Assembly (NCBI RefSeq): GCF_003477885.1
Contig: NZ_QUEE01000017.1
Location: 51,219 to 115,218, forward strand
Direction: 5' to 3'
DNA length: 64,000 nucleotides
Source of the DNA: Lachnotalea sp. AF33-28
Lineage (GTDB): Bacteria; Bacillota; Clostridia; Lachnospirales; Lachnospiraceae
Shown: one piece after another, positions 6,435 to 16,900 of the stretch
Layout of the letters: each line of letters opens with the position of its first letter
How positions within the stretch are numbered: position 1 is the stretch's first letter
Position numbers and translations under genes: made by a program
The notes under the pieces: model-generated
Databases searched by the model: none
The model's input: the letters and a program-made list of their open reading frames with translations, nothing else
Told to the model about the DNA's origin: nothing

Positions 6435-7970
6435 ATGGCAGTTACAACATTTGCGGCTATTGACGTGGGATCCTATGACCTTGAGCTCACCATATATGAG
6501 CTGAGCGCAAAATGCGGCATACAGGTTGTGGATCATATCCGTCAGGCGGCGGCAGCAGGCAAGGATACCTACCGTCAGGGCAAGATCGGCTATGCCCTGA
6601 TTGATGAGATGTGCCAGATCCTGAAGGGATTCGCGGATGTGATGCAGGTTTACCGCATCAGCGCATACAGGGCGTATGCGACGAGCGCGCTTCGGGAGGC
6701 CAGAAACAATAAAATTGTGTTGGATCAGATCAGGGTCAGAACCGGCATAGAGGTAAAGATATTAAGCAATTCGGAACAGCGTTTTCTCTGTTACAAGGCC
6801 ATCGCCTCCAAAGAGAACGAGTTTCAGAAAATCATCCAAAAGGGAACCGCCATTGCGGACGTGGGCTCCGGCAGCGTACAGCTGTCTCTGTTTGACAAGG
6901 ACGCTCTGGTGACAACACAGTATCTGCGCCTTGGCGCGCTTCGGATCAGGGAGACCCTGGGAAGCGCCGATGCGGACGATACCAGCATGAACCAGCTGAT
7001 CGAGGAGCTGGCGGACAATGATATCCAGACCTTTAAGAAGCTGTTTCTTAAGGACAGGGATATCCGCAACATCATAGCGACGGGCATCTGCGCGCTGTAT
7101 TTAAACCGGAGGGCCTCGGCCGCCGGTCATTCGGACCGGATAAACGTCCAGGAATTCACGGAATTTTATGCCTCCATACGGACCATGACGCCGGAGCAGA
7201 TCGGAGAGCGCTACGATATACCGCTGGAATACGCCTATCTGATGCTGCCTTCGATGACTGTGTACAGCAAGATGTTTGAGATCACCGGCGCCGAAATGCT
7301 TTGGGTGCCGGGCGTAAACCTCTGCGACGGCATCGCGGCGGAATACGCCGAGCAGAAAAAGCTCATGAAATTCACCCATGATTTCAGTGAGGACATCCTG
7401 GTGGCCGCCAGGAATATTGCCAAACGCTATATGGGCAATAAGCGCCACACGGCCATGCTGGAAAAAACGGTGTTAAGCATATTTGACTGCATGAAGAAAT
7501 ATCATGGTTTGGGGAAACGGGAGCGCCTGCTGCTGCAGATATCCGCGATCCTGCATGACTGCGGCAAGTATATCAGCATGAGGACGCCGGCGGACTGCGC
7601 GTTTCATATCATCATGTCCACGGAGATCATAGGAATCTCCCATGAGGAACGTGAAATCGTGGCCAACGTGGTGAAGTACAACACCGTGGATTTCAGCTAT
7701 GAGGAGGATCCGGAGAGCAACCGCGACCCGTATACCAATGTGCTGATCGCTAAACTGACCGCAATCCTAAGGATTGCCAATGCCATGGACCGCAGCCATA
7801 AACAGAAGTTCGACAATATCAGGACCACATTTAAAAATCAGCAGCTGATCATCACCACGGAGTCACTGGAGGATATCACGCTGGAAAAGGCGCTGTTTGA
7901 GAAGAAGGCGGACTTCTTCGAGGAAGTATACGGCATTCGGCCGATTTTAAAGCAGAGAAAGGGCGTGTGA
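6435..7970 (+). CDS. ppx: Exopolyphosphatase-like Ppx/GppA protein with C-terminal HD domain
   Basis: This 511-residue protein has an N-terminal Ppx/GppA actin-like ATPase fold: AAIDVGSYDLELTIYE phosphate loop, RAYATSALREARN, and the second nucleotide loop AIADVGSGSVQLSLF. The C-terminal half carries an HD-type domain, with SAILHDCGKYI placing His374-Asp375. The family hydrolyses terminal phosphate of polyphosphate or (p)ppGpp. The usual second-loop GGGS is DVGSGSVQ here. The gene is followed 4 nt later by polyphosphate kinase, which supports a role in polyphosphate turnover. Start at ATG 6435 with AAAGGGGAC upstream. Confidence 0.88.
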   Translation: MAVTTFAAIDVGSYDLELTIYELSAKCGIQVVDHIRQAAAAGKDTYRQGKIGYALIDEMCQILKGFADVMQVYRISAYRAYATSALREARNNKIVLDQIRVRTGIEVKILSNSEQRFLCYKAIASKENEFQKIIQKGTAIADVGSGSVQLSLFDKDALVTTQYLRLGALRIRETLGSADADDTSMNQLIEELADNDIQTFKKLFLKDRDIRNIIATGICALYLNRRASAAGHSDRINVQEFTEFYASIRTMTPEQIGERYDIPLEYAYLMLPSMTVYSKMFEITGAEMLWVPGVNLCDGIAAEYAEQKKLMKFTHDFSEDILVAARNIAKRYMGNKRHTAMLEKTVLSIFDCMKKYHGLGKRERLLLQISAILHDCGKYISMRTPADCAFHIIMSTEIIGISHEEREIVANVVKYNTVDFSYEEDPESNRDPYTNVLIAKLTAILRIANAMDRSHKQKFDNIRTTFKNQQLIITTESLEDITLEKALFEKKADFFEEVYGIRPILKQRKGV

Positions 7971-7974
7971 CACT

Positions 7975-10092
7975 GTGGAAGAGAAGAAAAAGGATTTTCT
8001 GAATCCGGATTATTACAGAAACCGTGAGCTTAGCTGGCTTGCGTTCAATTACCGGGTGTTAAGCGAGGCCAGGGACAAGACGATTCCGCTGCTGGAGCGG
8101 GTGAAATTTTTAGGCATCACAGCATCCAATCTGGATGAATTTGTGATGGTTCGGGTAGCCTCATTAAAGGATATGGTTCATGCGGATTATACCAAGCCTG
8201 ATATCGCCGGGCTGAAGGCAGGCGCACAGCTGGCCTTAATCGGCGAGGAATGCCACAGACTGGTGGATATGCAGTATAACACCTATAACCGGTCGCTGCT
8301 GCCCCTTCTGGAAAAACAGGGAATACGGATCATTACGAAGCATGAGGCCATGACGGAGAAGGAAAGAGAATTTGCGGACCGTTATTTTGATGAGACGGTC
8401 TATCCGGTGCTGACTCCCATGGCAGTGGACCCTTCCAGGCCCTTTCCGCTGATCCGCAATAAAACCCTCAATATTGCGGCTCTCCTGCAGAAGAAAAAGG
8501 GCAGCCAGGAACTGGAGTTTGCCACTGTACAGGTACCCAGTGTGCTTCCACGGCTTTTAAGGGTGCCTTCAGAGAGCGGCACCAGCCTGATCCTTTTAGA
8601 AGAGGTCATCGAGCGCAACATCGCCCGGCTGTTCCTCAATTACGATGTGATTTGCGCCCACCCCTACAGGATCATGAGAAACGCGGATCTGACCATCGAT
8701 GAGGAAGAGGCGGAGGATTTGCTGGAAGCCATCGAAAAGCAGCTCAAGCAGCGCCAGTGGGGTGAAGTGATCAAGCTGGAAGTGGAAGAGGGCATGGATA
8801 AACGGCTGCTTAAGATTCTGAAAAAGGAGTTTTCCATCAAAGAGGAGGATATCTATGCCATAAGCGGACCGTTGGATCTGACTTTTCTATCCAAGCTTTA
8901 CGGCCTGGAAGGCTATGAGCATCTCAAGACAGAACGCTATGTGCCTCAGCCGGTGATGGCCCTGCAGAATGAGGATGATATTTTTGCTAATATACGGAAA
9001 GGGGATATCCTGCTGCACCATCCCTACCAGACATTTGAACCGGTGGTGGATTTTATCCGCAGATCCGCCAAGGACCCCAACGTCCTGGCGATCAAACAGA
9101 CTCTGTACCGCGTCAGCGGGAATTCTCCGATCATCGCTTCTCTGGCACAGGCCGCCGAGAATGGGAAGCAGGTTACCGTGCTGGTGGAACTGAAAGCCAG
9201 ATTTGATGAAGAAAACAATATCAACTGGGCGAAGATGCTGGAGAAGGCTGGCTGCCATGTCATCTACGGGCTGCTGGGCTTAAAGACCCACTGCAAGATT
9301 ACGCTGGTGGTGCGCAGGGAAGACGAAGGCATCCGGCGCTATGTGCATCTGGGCACCGGCAATTATAACGATACCACGGCCAAGCTCTATACCGACTGCG
9401 GCCTGATGACCTGTCAGAAAAGCATCGGCGAAGACGCCACCGCCGTATTCAACATGCTCTCCGGCTATTCAGAACCGCTGTCCTGGAACAAGCTGGCCGT
9501 GGCTCCGATCTGGCTGAAAAATAAGTTCTTAAGGCTGATCCACCGGGAGACTGACAATGCGCTGGAGGGAAGGCCTGCCCATATTATCGCCAAGATGAAC
9601 TCCCTTTGCGATCAGACCATGATCGCTGCGCTTTATGAGGCCAGCGCGGCAGGGGTTAAGATCGAACTGATCATCCGCGGCATCTGCGGGCTTAAGGTGG
9701 GAATCCCCGGCATCAGCGACAATATTTCCGTGCGCTCCATCGTCGGCAACTTCCTGGAACACAGCCGCATCTTCTATTTCTATAACAACGGGCAGGAAGA
9801 CGTCTATATGGGCAGCGCGGACTGGATGCCGAGAAATCTGGACCGCCGTGTGGAAATCACTTTCCCGGTGGAAAATCCGGACCTAAAATTGCAGGTTATC
9901 CATATCCTGACCACGGAACTGGAGGATAATGTGAAGGCCCATGTGCTGCAGCCGGACGGCACATATGAAAAGGTGGATAAGAGAGGAAAAACCCTCGTAA
10001 ATTCACAGCAGCAGTTCTGTGAGGAGGCCGTACAGGCCGCCAGACCGAAACACAGAGAGCCGATGCCGCGCAAGTTTACCCCATTAAGCTAA
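7975..10092 (+). CDS. ppk1: Polyphosphate kinase 1
   Basis: This 705-residue enzyme makes polyphosphate from ATP reversibly. It has the PPK1 N-terminal domain (NRELSWLAFNYRVLSEA), the middle domain with PFPLIRNKTLN, and the two phospholipase-D-like domains. KTHCK places the expected phospho-accepting His at 439 and YVHLGTGNYND the second conserved His at 458, close to the E. coli positions 435 and 454. YMGSADWMPRNLDRRVE near the C-terminus is also a family signature. The start is GTG 7975, only 4 nt after ppx, so translation is probably coupled. The 3' end overlaps the convergent XRE gene by 4 nt. Confidence 0.96.
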   Translation: MEEKKKDFLNPDYYRNRELSWLAFNYRVLSEARDKTIPLLERVKFLGITASNLDEFVMVRVASLKDMVHADYTKPDIAGLKAGAQLALIGEECHRLVDMQYNTYNRSLLPLLEKQGIRIITKHEAMTEKEREFADRYFDETVYPVLTPMAVDPSRPFPLIRNKTLNIAALLQKKKGSQELEFATVQVPSVLPRLLRVPSESGTSLILLEEVIERNIARLFLNYDVICAHPYRIMRNADLTIDEEEAEDLLEAIEKQLKQRQWGEVIKLEVEEGMDKRLLKILKKEFSIKEEDIYAISGPLDLTFLSKLYGLEGYEHLKTERYVPQPVMALQNEDDIFANIRKGDILLHHPYQTFEPVVDFIRRSAKDPNVLAIKQTLYRVSGNSPIIASLAQAAENGKQVTVLVELKARFDEENNINWAKMLEKAGCHVIYGLLGLKTHCKITLVVRREDEGIRRYVHLGTGNYNDTTAKLYTDCGLMTCQKSIGEDATAVFNMLSGYSEPLSWNKLAVAPIWLKNKFLRLIHRETDNALEGRPAHIIAKMNSLCDQTMIAALYEASAAGVKIELIIRGICGLKVGIPGISDNISVRSIVGNFLEHSRIFYFYNNGQEDVYMGSADWMPRNLDRRVEITFPVENPDLKLQVIHILTTELEDNVKAHVLQPDGTYEKVDKRGKTLVNSQQQFCEEAVQAARPKHREPMPRKFTPLS

Positions 10093-10442
10093 AACGGCTC
10101 TTTTTGGACTGCGGCCAGTGCCGCCTGCCGGGATATCTCATGTTTTGCGGCGGCCAGTACGTTCTGTTTCCCTCTTCGGTCTAAATGCCGGTAGCAGGCC
10201 AGCAGCTCCGCTTCTCCGTCTCCGGGTGCGCCCGGCAGAAAGGGGAAATCGCAGCGCCCGAGCAGATAGTCCACATTTACTCCATAGTAATCGGCCAGCG
10301 CCGCCAGCACATCGCATCCGGGAAGACGCTGCCCGCTTTCATACATGGTATAGGCTTCCCGGCTCAAATGCAGCGCGCCGGCAGCCTCCCTCTGACTTAT
10401 GTTGCGGTTTTTTCGAAGTTCTCTCAAACGGTCTTTGAGCAT
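10089..10442 (-). CDS. XRE-family helix-turn-helix regulator
   Basis: This 117-residue protein has an N-terminal Cro/C1-type helix-turn-helix (residues ~4-60: LRELRKNRNISQREAAGAL, then REAYTMYESGQRLP and YYGVNVDYLLGR). It has a short helical tail with no recognisable effector domain. The ATG at 10442 is preceded by AAGGAG. It is convergent with ppk1, sharing 4 nt at the stop codons, and divergent from purA. Its targets cannot be read from the sequence. Confidence 0.88.
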   Translation of the reverse strand: MLKDRLRELRKNRNISQREAAGALHLSREAYTMYESGQRLPGCDVLAALADYYGVNVDYLLGRCDFPFLPGAPGDGEAELLACYRHLDRRGKQNVLAAAKHEISRQAALAAVQKEPF

Positions 10443-10475
10443 ACTGACTCCTTCCCATACAGCTGCTGCACGGTG

Positions 10476-10535
10476 CTATTCACAGTTACCGTACTCTGCC
10501 CCGCCATGTGCTGCTTGATCGGCAGCCGTGCATAG
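10476..10535. repeat. Degenerate short copy of the dispersed inverted-repeat family
   Basis: CTATTCACAGTTACC (10476-10490) is matched in inverse at 10521-10535 by the complement of CTATGCACGGCTGCC, with four differences. The interior TACTCTGCCCCGCCATGTGC shares TACTCTGCCCCGC with the stem of the 6.2 kb copy and resembles the 626-692 copy. Confidence 0.5.
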
Positions 10536-10578
10536 TGATGCTGCATGCTATATAATGCAAGAAAATTTAAAAAAAAAA

Positions 10579-10607
10579 TTGATTTTAGAAAAAACATAAT
10601 ATATACT
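10579..10607 (+). promoter_or_regulatory. Promoter of purA
   Basis: TTGATT (10579-10584) and TATACT (10602-10607) are separated by 17 nt in an AT-rich tract. The resulting leader would be about 95 nt, ending in AAGGAGG before the purA ATG. Confidence 0.6.
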
Positions 10608-10710
10608 GTAGTAGGATTTTTTGCAGCTAAGCATAATAGTAAAAGGAAGCATATTGAAGTGTGCGCAGGTCATCGGCCTTTGGCTGTTGACAGTATAAGG
10701 AGGAAATACT

Positions 10711-11994
10711 ATGGTTAGAGCGATCGTTGGAGCCAACTGGGGTGATGAGGGAAAGGGCAAGATAACGGATATGCTGGCTAAGGAATCGGATATCATCGTC
10801 CGCTTTCAGGGCGGCAGCAATGCCGGCCATACCATCATCAATGATTATGGCAGATTTGCGCTGCATCTGCTGCCGTCAGGCGTATTTTACAGCCATACCA
10901 CCAGTGTGATCGGCAACGGTGTGGCACTGAACATTCCGTATCTGTTCCAGGAAATCAAATCTCTGGAAGAAAAGGGTGTGCCGGCTCCCAGGATACTTGT
11001 GTCTGACCGCGCACAGATTCTGATGCCCTATCATATTCTGCTGGATACCTATGAGGAAGAGCGCCTTGCGGGCAGATCCTTCGGATCCACAAAATCAGGT
11101 ATTGCTCCGTTTTATTCCGATAAATACGCTAAGATCGGCTTTCAGGTCAGTGAGCTGTTTGACGAGGATGTTTTAAAGGCCAAACTGGAAAATGTATGCG
11201 AGCTGAAAAATGTGCTGTTGGAGCATTTCTATCATAAACCTCTGCTGGATCCGGACGAACTGTTCCGCGAACTGATGGACTACCGTGAAATGGTGGCGCC
11301 CTATGTATGCGATGTTTCGCTGTATCTGCATGAAGCGCTGAAGGAGGGGAAAAACATCCTGCTGGAGGGGCAGCTGGGGTCTTTAAAGGATCCTGATCAC
11401 GGAATCTATCCCATGGTAACCTCTTCGTCAACACTTGCGGCTTACGGTGCCATTGGGGCTGGCATACCTCCCTACGAGATCCAAAATATTACCGCGGTGG
11501 TGAAAGCATACTCCAGCGCTGTGGGCGCGGGAGCGTTTGTCAGCGAAATCTTTGGGGAGGAAGCCGATGAGCTGCGCAGGCGCGGCGGAGATTCGGGAGA
11601 ATTCGGAGCAACAACGGGACGCCCGCGGCGCATGGGCTGGTTTGATGCTGTGGCAACGCGCTACGGATGCCGCGTACAGGGAGCTACCGAGGCGGCTCTG
11701 ACGGTGCTGGATGTGCTGGGTTATCTGGATCAGATCCCGATCTGCGTGGGATATGAGATTGACGGCGAGGTGACAAAGGACTTCCCCACCACCGTGAAAC
11801 TGGATAAAGCGAAACCGGTGTACAGGGTGATGCCGGGCTGGAAGACGGATATCCGCGGCATTAAAAACTATGAGGAGCTTCCGAAAAACTGCCGGGATTA
11901 TATCGATGCGGTGGAACAGGAAATCGGAGTGCCGGTCACCATGGTATCCAACGGACCCGGACGGGATGAAATCATCGTCAGAAAACAGGTGTGA
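10711..11994 (+). CDS. purA: Adenylosuccinate synthetase
   Basis: This 427-residue enzyme joins IMP and aspartate with GTP, the first step from IMP to AMP. The N-terminal GANWGDEGKGKITDMLA loop, with the catalytic Asp, and FQGGSNAGHTI, with the conserved His, are intact. ATTGRPRRMGWFDAVATRYG is the IMP-binding region, and the C-terminal NGPGRDEIIV is typical. The start is ATG 10711 with AAGGAGG 7 nt upstream. It overlaps the HAD gene region by a few bases, and the pair ends at the terminator at 12638-12673. Confidence 0.97.
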   Translation: MVRAIVGANWGDEGKGKITDMLAKESDIIVRFQGGSNAGHTIINDYGRFALHLLPSGVFYSHTTSVIGNGVALNIPYLFQEIKSLEEKGVPAPRILVSDRAQILMPYHILLDTYEEERLAGRSFGSTKSGIAPFYSDKYAKIGFQVSELFDEDVLKAKLENVCELKNVLLEHFYHKPLLDPDELFRELMDYREMVAPYVCDVSLYLHEALKEGKNILLEGQLGSLKDPDHGIYPMVTSSSTLAAYGAIGAGIPPYEIQNITAVVKAYSSAVGAGAFVSEIFGEEADELRRRGGDSGEFGATTGRPRRMGWFDAVATRYGCRVQGATEAALTVLDVLGYLDQIPICVGYEIDGEVTKDFPTTVKLDKAKPVYRVMPGWKTDIRGIKNYEELPKNCRDYIDAVEQEIGVPVTMVSNGPGRDEIIVRKQV

Positions 11995-11996
11995 GC

Positions 11997-12614
11997 ATGA
12001 TAAAAAATGTGGTATTTGATATAGGAAATGTCCTGGCGCGGTTTGGCTGGCAGGAATATATGGACAGTTTTCATTTCTCTGAAGAGGCTTATGAAATCAT
12101 TGCGGATGCCACATTCCGCAGCCCGCTTTGGATGGAGCGGGATCGCGGAGTGATTGCCGAAGAAGAAATACTGCAGCAGTTTATCGCCTGTGCGCCCCAG
12201 TATGAGAGGGAAATCACGCTGCTGGCAGAGCATATCCAGGACTGGATTATTGAATATGACTATTCGGAAAATCTGGTACAGGAACTGAAAAACGCCGGAT
12301 ACCGTGTATATTATCTGTCTAACTACAATCGGAAGGGGTTTGAAAAGGCATATGCTTCCTACCGGTTTTTCCGGCATATGGACGGCGGCGTGGTTTCCTG
12401 GCAGGAAAAGCTGGTAAAGCCAGGCGCCGAAATCTACCGGTGCCTGTTAGACCGCTATCATCTGAAAGCGGAGGAAACGCTGTTTCTGGACGATACGCTG
12501 CCCAATATAGAGACTGCCGAAAATCTGGGATTTAAAACCGTACATGTGACAGGACGGGAAGCGCTGTTTGAGGGATTGAAGAACATGCTGGGATTTGAAC
12601 TTAAGACTAGATAA
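11997..12614 (+). CDS. HAD-superfamily hydrolase (YihX-like subfamily IA)
   Basis: This protein of about 205 residues opens with motif I VVFDIGNVLARFGW, where the second Asp of the usual DxD is Gly as in YihX-type phosphatases. It continues with motif II YYLSNYN and motifs III/IV LVKPGAEIY and TLFLDDTLPNIETAENLG. It likely removes phosphate from a small metabolite; the substrate cannot be inferred. I place the start at ATG 11997, just past the purA stop. A GTG at 11991 overlapping purA is also possible and would add two residues. Either way translation is coupled to purA. Confidence 0.85.
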   Translation: MIKNVVFDIGNVLARFGWQEYMDSFHFSEEAYEIIADATFRSPLWMERDRGVIAEEEILQQFIACAPQYEREITLLAEHIQDWIIEYDYSENLVQELKNAGYRVYYLSNYNRKGFEKAYASYRFFRHMDGGVVSWQEKLVKPGAEIYRCLLDRYHLKAEETLFLDDTLPNIETAENLGFKTVHVTGREALFEGLKNMLGFELKTR

Positions 12615-12637
12615 TCAGGAATGTATATGAGGATGAG

Positions 12638-12673
12638 GGATGAACCGTATAGATCAGGGTTCATCCTTTTTTT
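12638..12673 (+). terminator. Rho-independent terminator of the purA-HAD operon
   Basis: GGATGAACC (12638-12646) pairs with GGTTCATCC (12658-12666), followed by seven T residues. It overlaps the last codons of the opposing small membrane protein gene. Confidence 0.85.
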
Positions 12674-12872
12674 CTGCGGAATCACCTTTCAGGTGTTTGA
12701 CGACCATATTGAATACATAAAGAAGAATCGGAATAAAGATAGTAGCGAAGACGGAAGCCTTCAGCATGCTGATTGCAAACGGTGTTCCGATGATGGCGAA
12801 CACCAGGGTGGAAATATAGAGACCCGCCAGCAGTATGACACCGATGACGGCAAGGATTCTTTTTAATTTCAT
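12654..12872 (-). CDS. Small two-helix membrane protein of unknown function
   Basis: This 72-residue protein begins MKLKRILAVIGVILLAGLY and has two hydrophobic segments (about 5-28 and 38-60), then a charged tail HLKGDSAEKKDEP. The ATG at 12872 has AAGGAAGGA about 13 nt upstream. An upstream in-frame ATG would add 23 residues, but it lacks a better ribosome site. It is convergent with the purA operon and divergent from the pilus operon. I do not recognise a family. Confidence 0.65.
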   Translation of the reverse strand: MKLKRILAVIGVILLAGLYISTLVFAIIGTPFAISMLKASVFATIFIPILLYVFNMVVKHLKGDSAEKKDEP

Positions 12873-12965
12873 TGTATTGGAAAAGTCCTTCCTTTTCTGA
12901 TTTATGATTTTCATTATATATGCGGCGGAGGAAATTAGCAAGCATTTTTACATTTTCAGAATTGT

Positions 12966-12993
12966 TTGACAAATAGTGTCGAAATGGTAGAAT
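12966..12993 (+). promoter_or_regulatory. Promoter of the type IV pilus operon
   Basis: TTGACA (12966-12971), a 16-nt spacer and TAGAAT (12988-12993) lie 39 nt upstream of the first prepilin ATG. Confidence 0.7.
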
Positions 12994-13031
12994 AGAGACA
13001 GAGGTAGCAGCCGATATTGAGGAGGCTTTCC

Positions 13032-13835
13032 ATGAAAAAAAATAAAGGTTTTACGCTGGTGGAGCTGATCGTAGTCCTGGTGATCCTGGCTATATTGGCC
13101 GCAATCCTGATTCCCACGCTGACCGGCTACATACAGAAAGCGCGGGAGACGGTCTGCCAGACGCAGAGAAAATCCCTGGAACGCTATTTTAAAACGATGT
13201 ATGTAGCTGAGGATGAGATCCGCGGCGCCAAGGATCTGCTGGAGATCAAGGCCGTGTTGGGGGGACAGGATGTATTGGACTATATGGTCGGGCAGCGCTA
13301 CTGCGAAGAGAAAGAAACGGTCTGTCCTGTCTATCATGTGCAATATCAGATGGATTTCCGGCTGAACGCGTCCGGACAGGTGGAAGTGGAGTTTGCCTGC
13401 CCCTGTGTAAAGGAATCGGTGCTGGGGTATGTGTCGCTGGCAGAGAAGATTTACGGAGATAAGTGGGCATCCGGAGAATATAAAAAAGGACAGGGAAGAG
13501 ATGTCCTTATAAAGGACTTGTTTAATGAGAGGGGCAGTCTGCTGGAAGTATCTTCTTCTTTCACTTCCGGCACAGTGTTTGAAGGAAAAAAGCTCTACTG
13601 GCGTCCCTATTGGTTAAGCGACGGATCGATGATTCTTTATGCCGGGGAAGATTCCGGCAGCGGCACGAACCAATGGAAGGCAAATCTGGTCTATGCGGAC
13701 GGCGTGGTTTATGTGAGCCAGGCGAAATCATGGAGCGGAGCGGCATCGCCCGCGGGAATTGCCGGCATACATGCCAGCGGCAGTTATGATGCTGCGGATG
13801 AGTGGCTGCGTGCCAACAATTTTGGGGTAAAATAA
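13032..13835 (+). CDS. Type IV prepilin with large C-terminal domain
   Basis: This 267-residue protein starts at ATG 13032 behind GAGGAGG. It has a short basic leader MKKNKG followed by FTLVELIVVLVILAILAA, a canonical class III cleavage site with Glu at mature position 5. Its mature first 29 residues are identical to those of the major pilin encoded at 24893, yet codons differ throughout, so the duplication is not recent. The remaining ~225 residues form a long globular part containing several Cys (CPVYHVQ, ACPCVKE) and Gly/Ser-rich strands. It is the first gene of the operon. It could be a second major subunit or a minor subunit. Confidence 0.9.
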   Translation: MKKNKGFTLVELIVVLVILAILAAILIPTLTGYIQKARETVCQTQRKSLERYFKTMYVAEDEIRGAKDLLEIKAVLGGQDVLDYMVGQRYCEEKETVCPVYHVQYQMDFRLNASGQVEVEFACPCVKESVLGYVSLAEKIYGDKWASGEYKKGQGRDVLIKDLFNERGSLLEVSSSFTSGTVFEGKKLYWRPYWLSDGSMILYAGEDSGSGTNQWKANLVYADGVVYVSQAKSWSGAASPAGIAGIHASGSYDAADEWLRANNFGVK

Positions 13836-13883
13836 GATCGGAACAAGATGACAGACAATACCAGCTGTAACTGGCAAATTTGG

Positions 13884-13912
13884 TTTACGGCCGTCACAGA
13901 TTGTGATAAGAT
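13884..13912 (+). promoter_or_regulatory. Possible internal promoter before the giant pilin-adhesin gene
   Basis: TTTACG (13884-13889) and TAAGAT (13907-13912) are 17 nt apart, and a TG one base before the -10 box gives an extended -10. It could give the giant gene expression separate from the first prepilin. Confidence 0.5.
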
Positions 13913-13952
13913 TATAACATTATAACAAATCATAGAGAAGCCAGGGCTGAAA

Positions 13953-16900
13953 ATGAGAAAACGGATCGGAAGATCAGATAAAGGCTTTACTCTGGTGGAG
14001 TGCATTGTAGTGCTCGCTATCCTGGCCATATTGGTCACGGTTTCGGTGCTTGGACTGTCCGCGTATACCAGACATTCCAGATTTGTGAAAAATAACAGCT
14101 ACGCGGAGACCGTATTTTATGCGGCACAGTCATCACTCAACCATTATGCCTCCTCCGGGCAGATGCAGGAACTTAAGGAATACATGCTCACAGGGGAAGG
14201 AAAAGAGAATAAGGTGGACAGCAGTATGGTGGAAGGCCTGCCGGAGGCGTATGACGGCAGGCTCTATTACCTGACCCTTATTCCGGGCGCTTCTGATACA
14301 GAAATGCTTTATCGCATACTGGACGATTATATTTATGATAAATCCATATTGGACGCCGCTATCACTGTGGAGTTTGACCCGGCTGAAGGGCTGGTCTATT
14401 CCGTCTGCTACAGCGATATGGCGTCCGCCTTTTATTACGGGTCCGCAGAGGGCGGCGGGGAAACAGGCGCGGTCAGTATCAGCAGCAGGGAGCTTTCCGT
14501 GCGCAGGGAGCGCATGGTCGGCTATTACTGCGTGGATGAGCTGTCCAGCCAGTCCCCTGCCTCCCTGGGCAAGCCTTCCTTAAAGGAAGTGGAGCTGGTC
14601 AATGGCGAAGAGCTGTACCTGCGCTGGTCTTTAAAGGAGAGCTTTGCCGCGCTGGCCCAGCACCTGAACTATGCGATCAAATTATATGATAAGGATACAA
14701 AGAACCTGCTGCTCTCCATGCAGGTAAATACCGATGAGAACAATGAGATCCTGGCTGCGGGCGCTTCCCGCGGCAACCGGATACTCTGCGATCTTACCGT
14801 ATATCAATACGATGACGGGGGCACGCCGCAGACCGTTACTCTGAAGGAGTATCCGTTTTATGCTTACGGAGAAAACGGCAGCCTGTATCTGGTATTGGAT
14901 GCCCTGGACCTGCAGGCGGCTGCGGATCTGAAAGGTGTGACAGATGCTGCGGGCATGCCGGCCGCAGGTAAGGATACATACAGCATCACCAGGCTGGGGA
15001 TCGGACCCGGCAGCATTTATGCAAGGGTGCAGGCATCCGGCACCAATTATAAGACCAGTTCGTGGAAACAGAGCAATATCGCCCACAGCTATTTTGCCGG
15101 GGAAACATGGCAGGGCACCGGGGTGAGCTATTCATTGAAAAATGCCCGGCACCTGTTCAACATCCGTTTTTCGGAGGCGGCCAGGGAGAGCACGGATATC
15201 CGTTCCGTCACCTATACCCAGGCTTCCGACATTACTTGGCAGGGAGAACAGGGAATGCCCGCATTTGGCAAGGTCTATGATAAGACGGAAAAGGTTGAGC
15301 TGAAAGCCGGGGCGGATGCGGCGGCATTTCCCGCCATAGACCGTCTCGGAGAATACTCCGCATATACGGGTAAAAACGGCGGCACCTCCTATGCCATAAC
15401 CGGGCTGGTGCTGCGTGAGGAAAATAGTAATGAACCGCTCGGCCTTTTTGCGGTGAATGAAGGCAGCATTGATCATGCGGATCTGCGCGGTGTCTCTGTG
15501 AACGGCGTGGATTTTGTCGGCGCGCTGTGCGGGTGGAATAAGGGCAATGTAACAGACGGCACGGTGAGCGGCACAGTATTCGGACAGCACTATGTGGGCG
15601 GTGTGATCGGCGTGGAGAAAGCCACCGATCAGGCGGCCGGTCTGCATGGGGCCGGAACCTATTTATATACGGACAGCGGCCTGGTAAATAAGGCGGATGT
15701 CACCGGATTCAGTCATGTGGGCGGCATTATAGGGAGCCAGGAGAAATCTGAAGCGGTGGACTGCAGAAACTATGGCGTCATACAGGGCCTTGCGGATGAA
15801 GGCGGGGAGGAGAGCCGTTACATCGGAGGCATAGCCGGTTACAGCAGCCAAAGCCGCATAGCGGACAGCATCAGCACACCTCTGGCGGAGCCCGTATATG
15901 ACAGCCAGGGCAGGCTCACCGATCTGTACGGAAGCTATGTGGGCGGCATTGTGGGGTTTCTGGATGAGGGAATTGTGGAAAACTGCGGCACGGGGGACCG
16001 TGACAGCGAAAACCGGCTGACAGCCGCCTGGGTGACGGGACGTAAATATGTGGGAGGCATCGCAGGGTATGTGCAGTCAGGGGCGGTGGAAGCAGGCGGA
16101 TACAGCAATAAGGCCAATGTGGCAGGCGAATCCTATGTGGGCGGCATTGTAGGGATCAATGCCGATCTGGAAGCGGATGGGACGGCGGAGGATACATACA
16201 GCGCTGCCCGGGTCGTTTCAGGCTGGACCAATGAGGGGCTGACCATTGCAACTGTGGAATATGCCGGCGGTATCACGGGCTATAATGCCGGACGGCTGGA
16301 AAACTGCACCACTGTGATCAATATTGCATCGAAGGACGGAATGTCACTGTTGGAGCTGGTAAAAAAGGCCGGAAGTGAAGGCGATTACATAGGGGGCATT
16401 GCGGGATTAAACTGCGGCGTGATATACAGTGAAACACCGGCGGATGTGGTGGCCGTGGCTGCCGGCAGAAATTATGTGGGTGGCATTGCCGGATGCAATA
16501 GGTACAAAGGCAAGGCACCTAATGAAAGAAGTATTGAAAATTATGAGCTCACCGGGGGGTATCTGTCCGGAAACTGCTTCGTGGGAGGCTATGTGGGCCT
16601 GAATACAGCGGCAGACCTTTTTGCAAAAAACAAGAAGGAGCAGCCGGTGTTTGTCTCCAACCCGAATCTGGTGGAAGGAAATTATTTTGCAGGCGGGGCT
16701 TTTGGAGGCAATATCCTGCAGACAAACGGCGGCAGCATTAAGGCTGACTGCTCGGTCAGCAACTTCCTTGGAACTGTCCGGGCGGACGGAGCGTTTGCAG
16801 GAGGTTATTTCGGATATGTTCAGCTGTTTGGCAATGGGGGCGGCAGTGAGAATACCCCGGATAAACTCGCAGAGAAGCTGGCGGCAGCAGTAGAAGGCCG

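Noticed and set aside
10686..10691. TTGACA close to purA as a promoter -35 box
   Set aside because: It lies only about 20 nt before the start codon, leaving no room for a -10 box and ribosome site. The 10579-10607 pair fits better.
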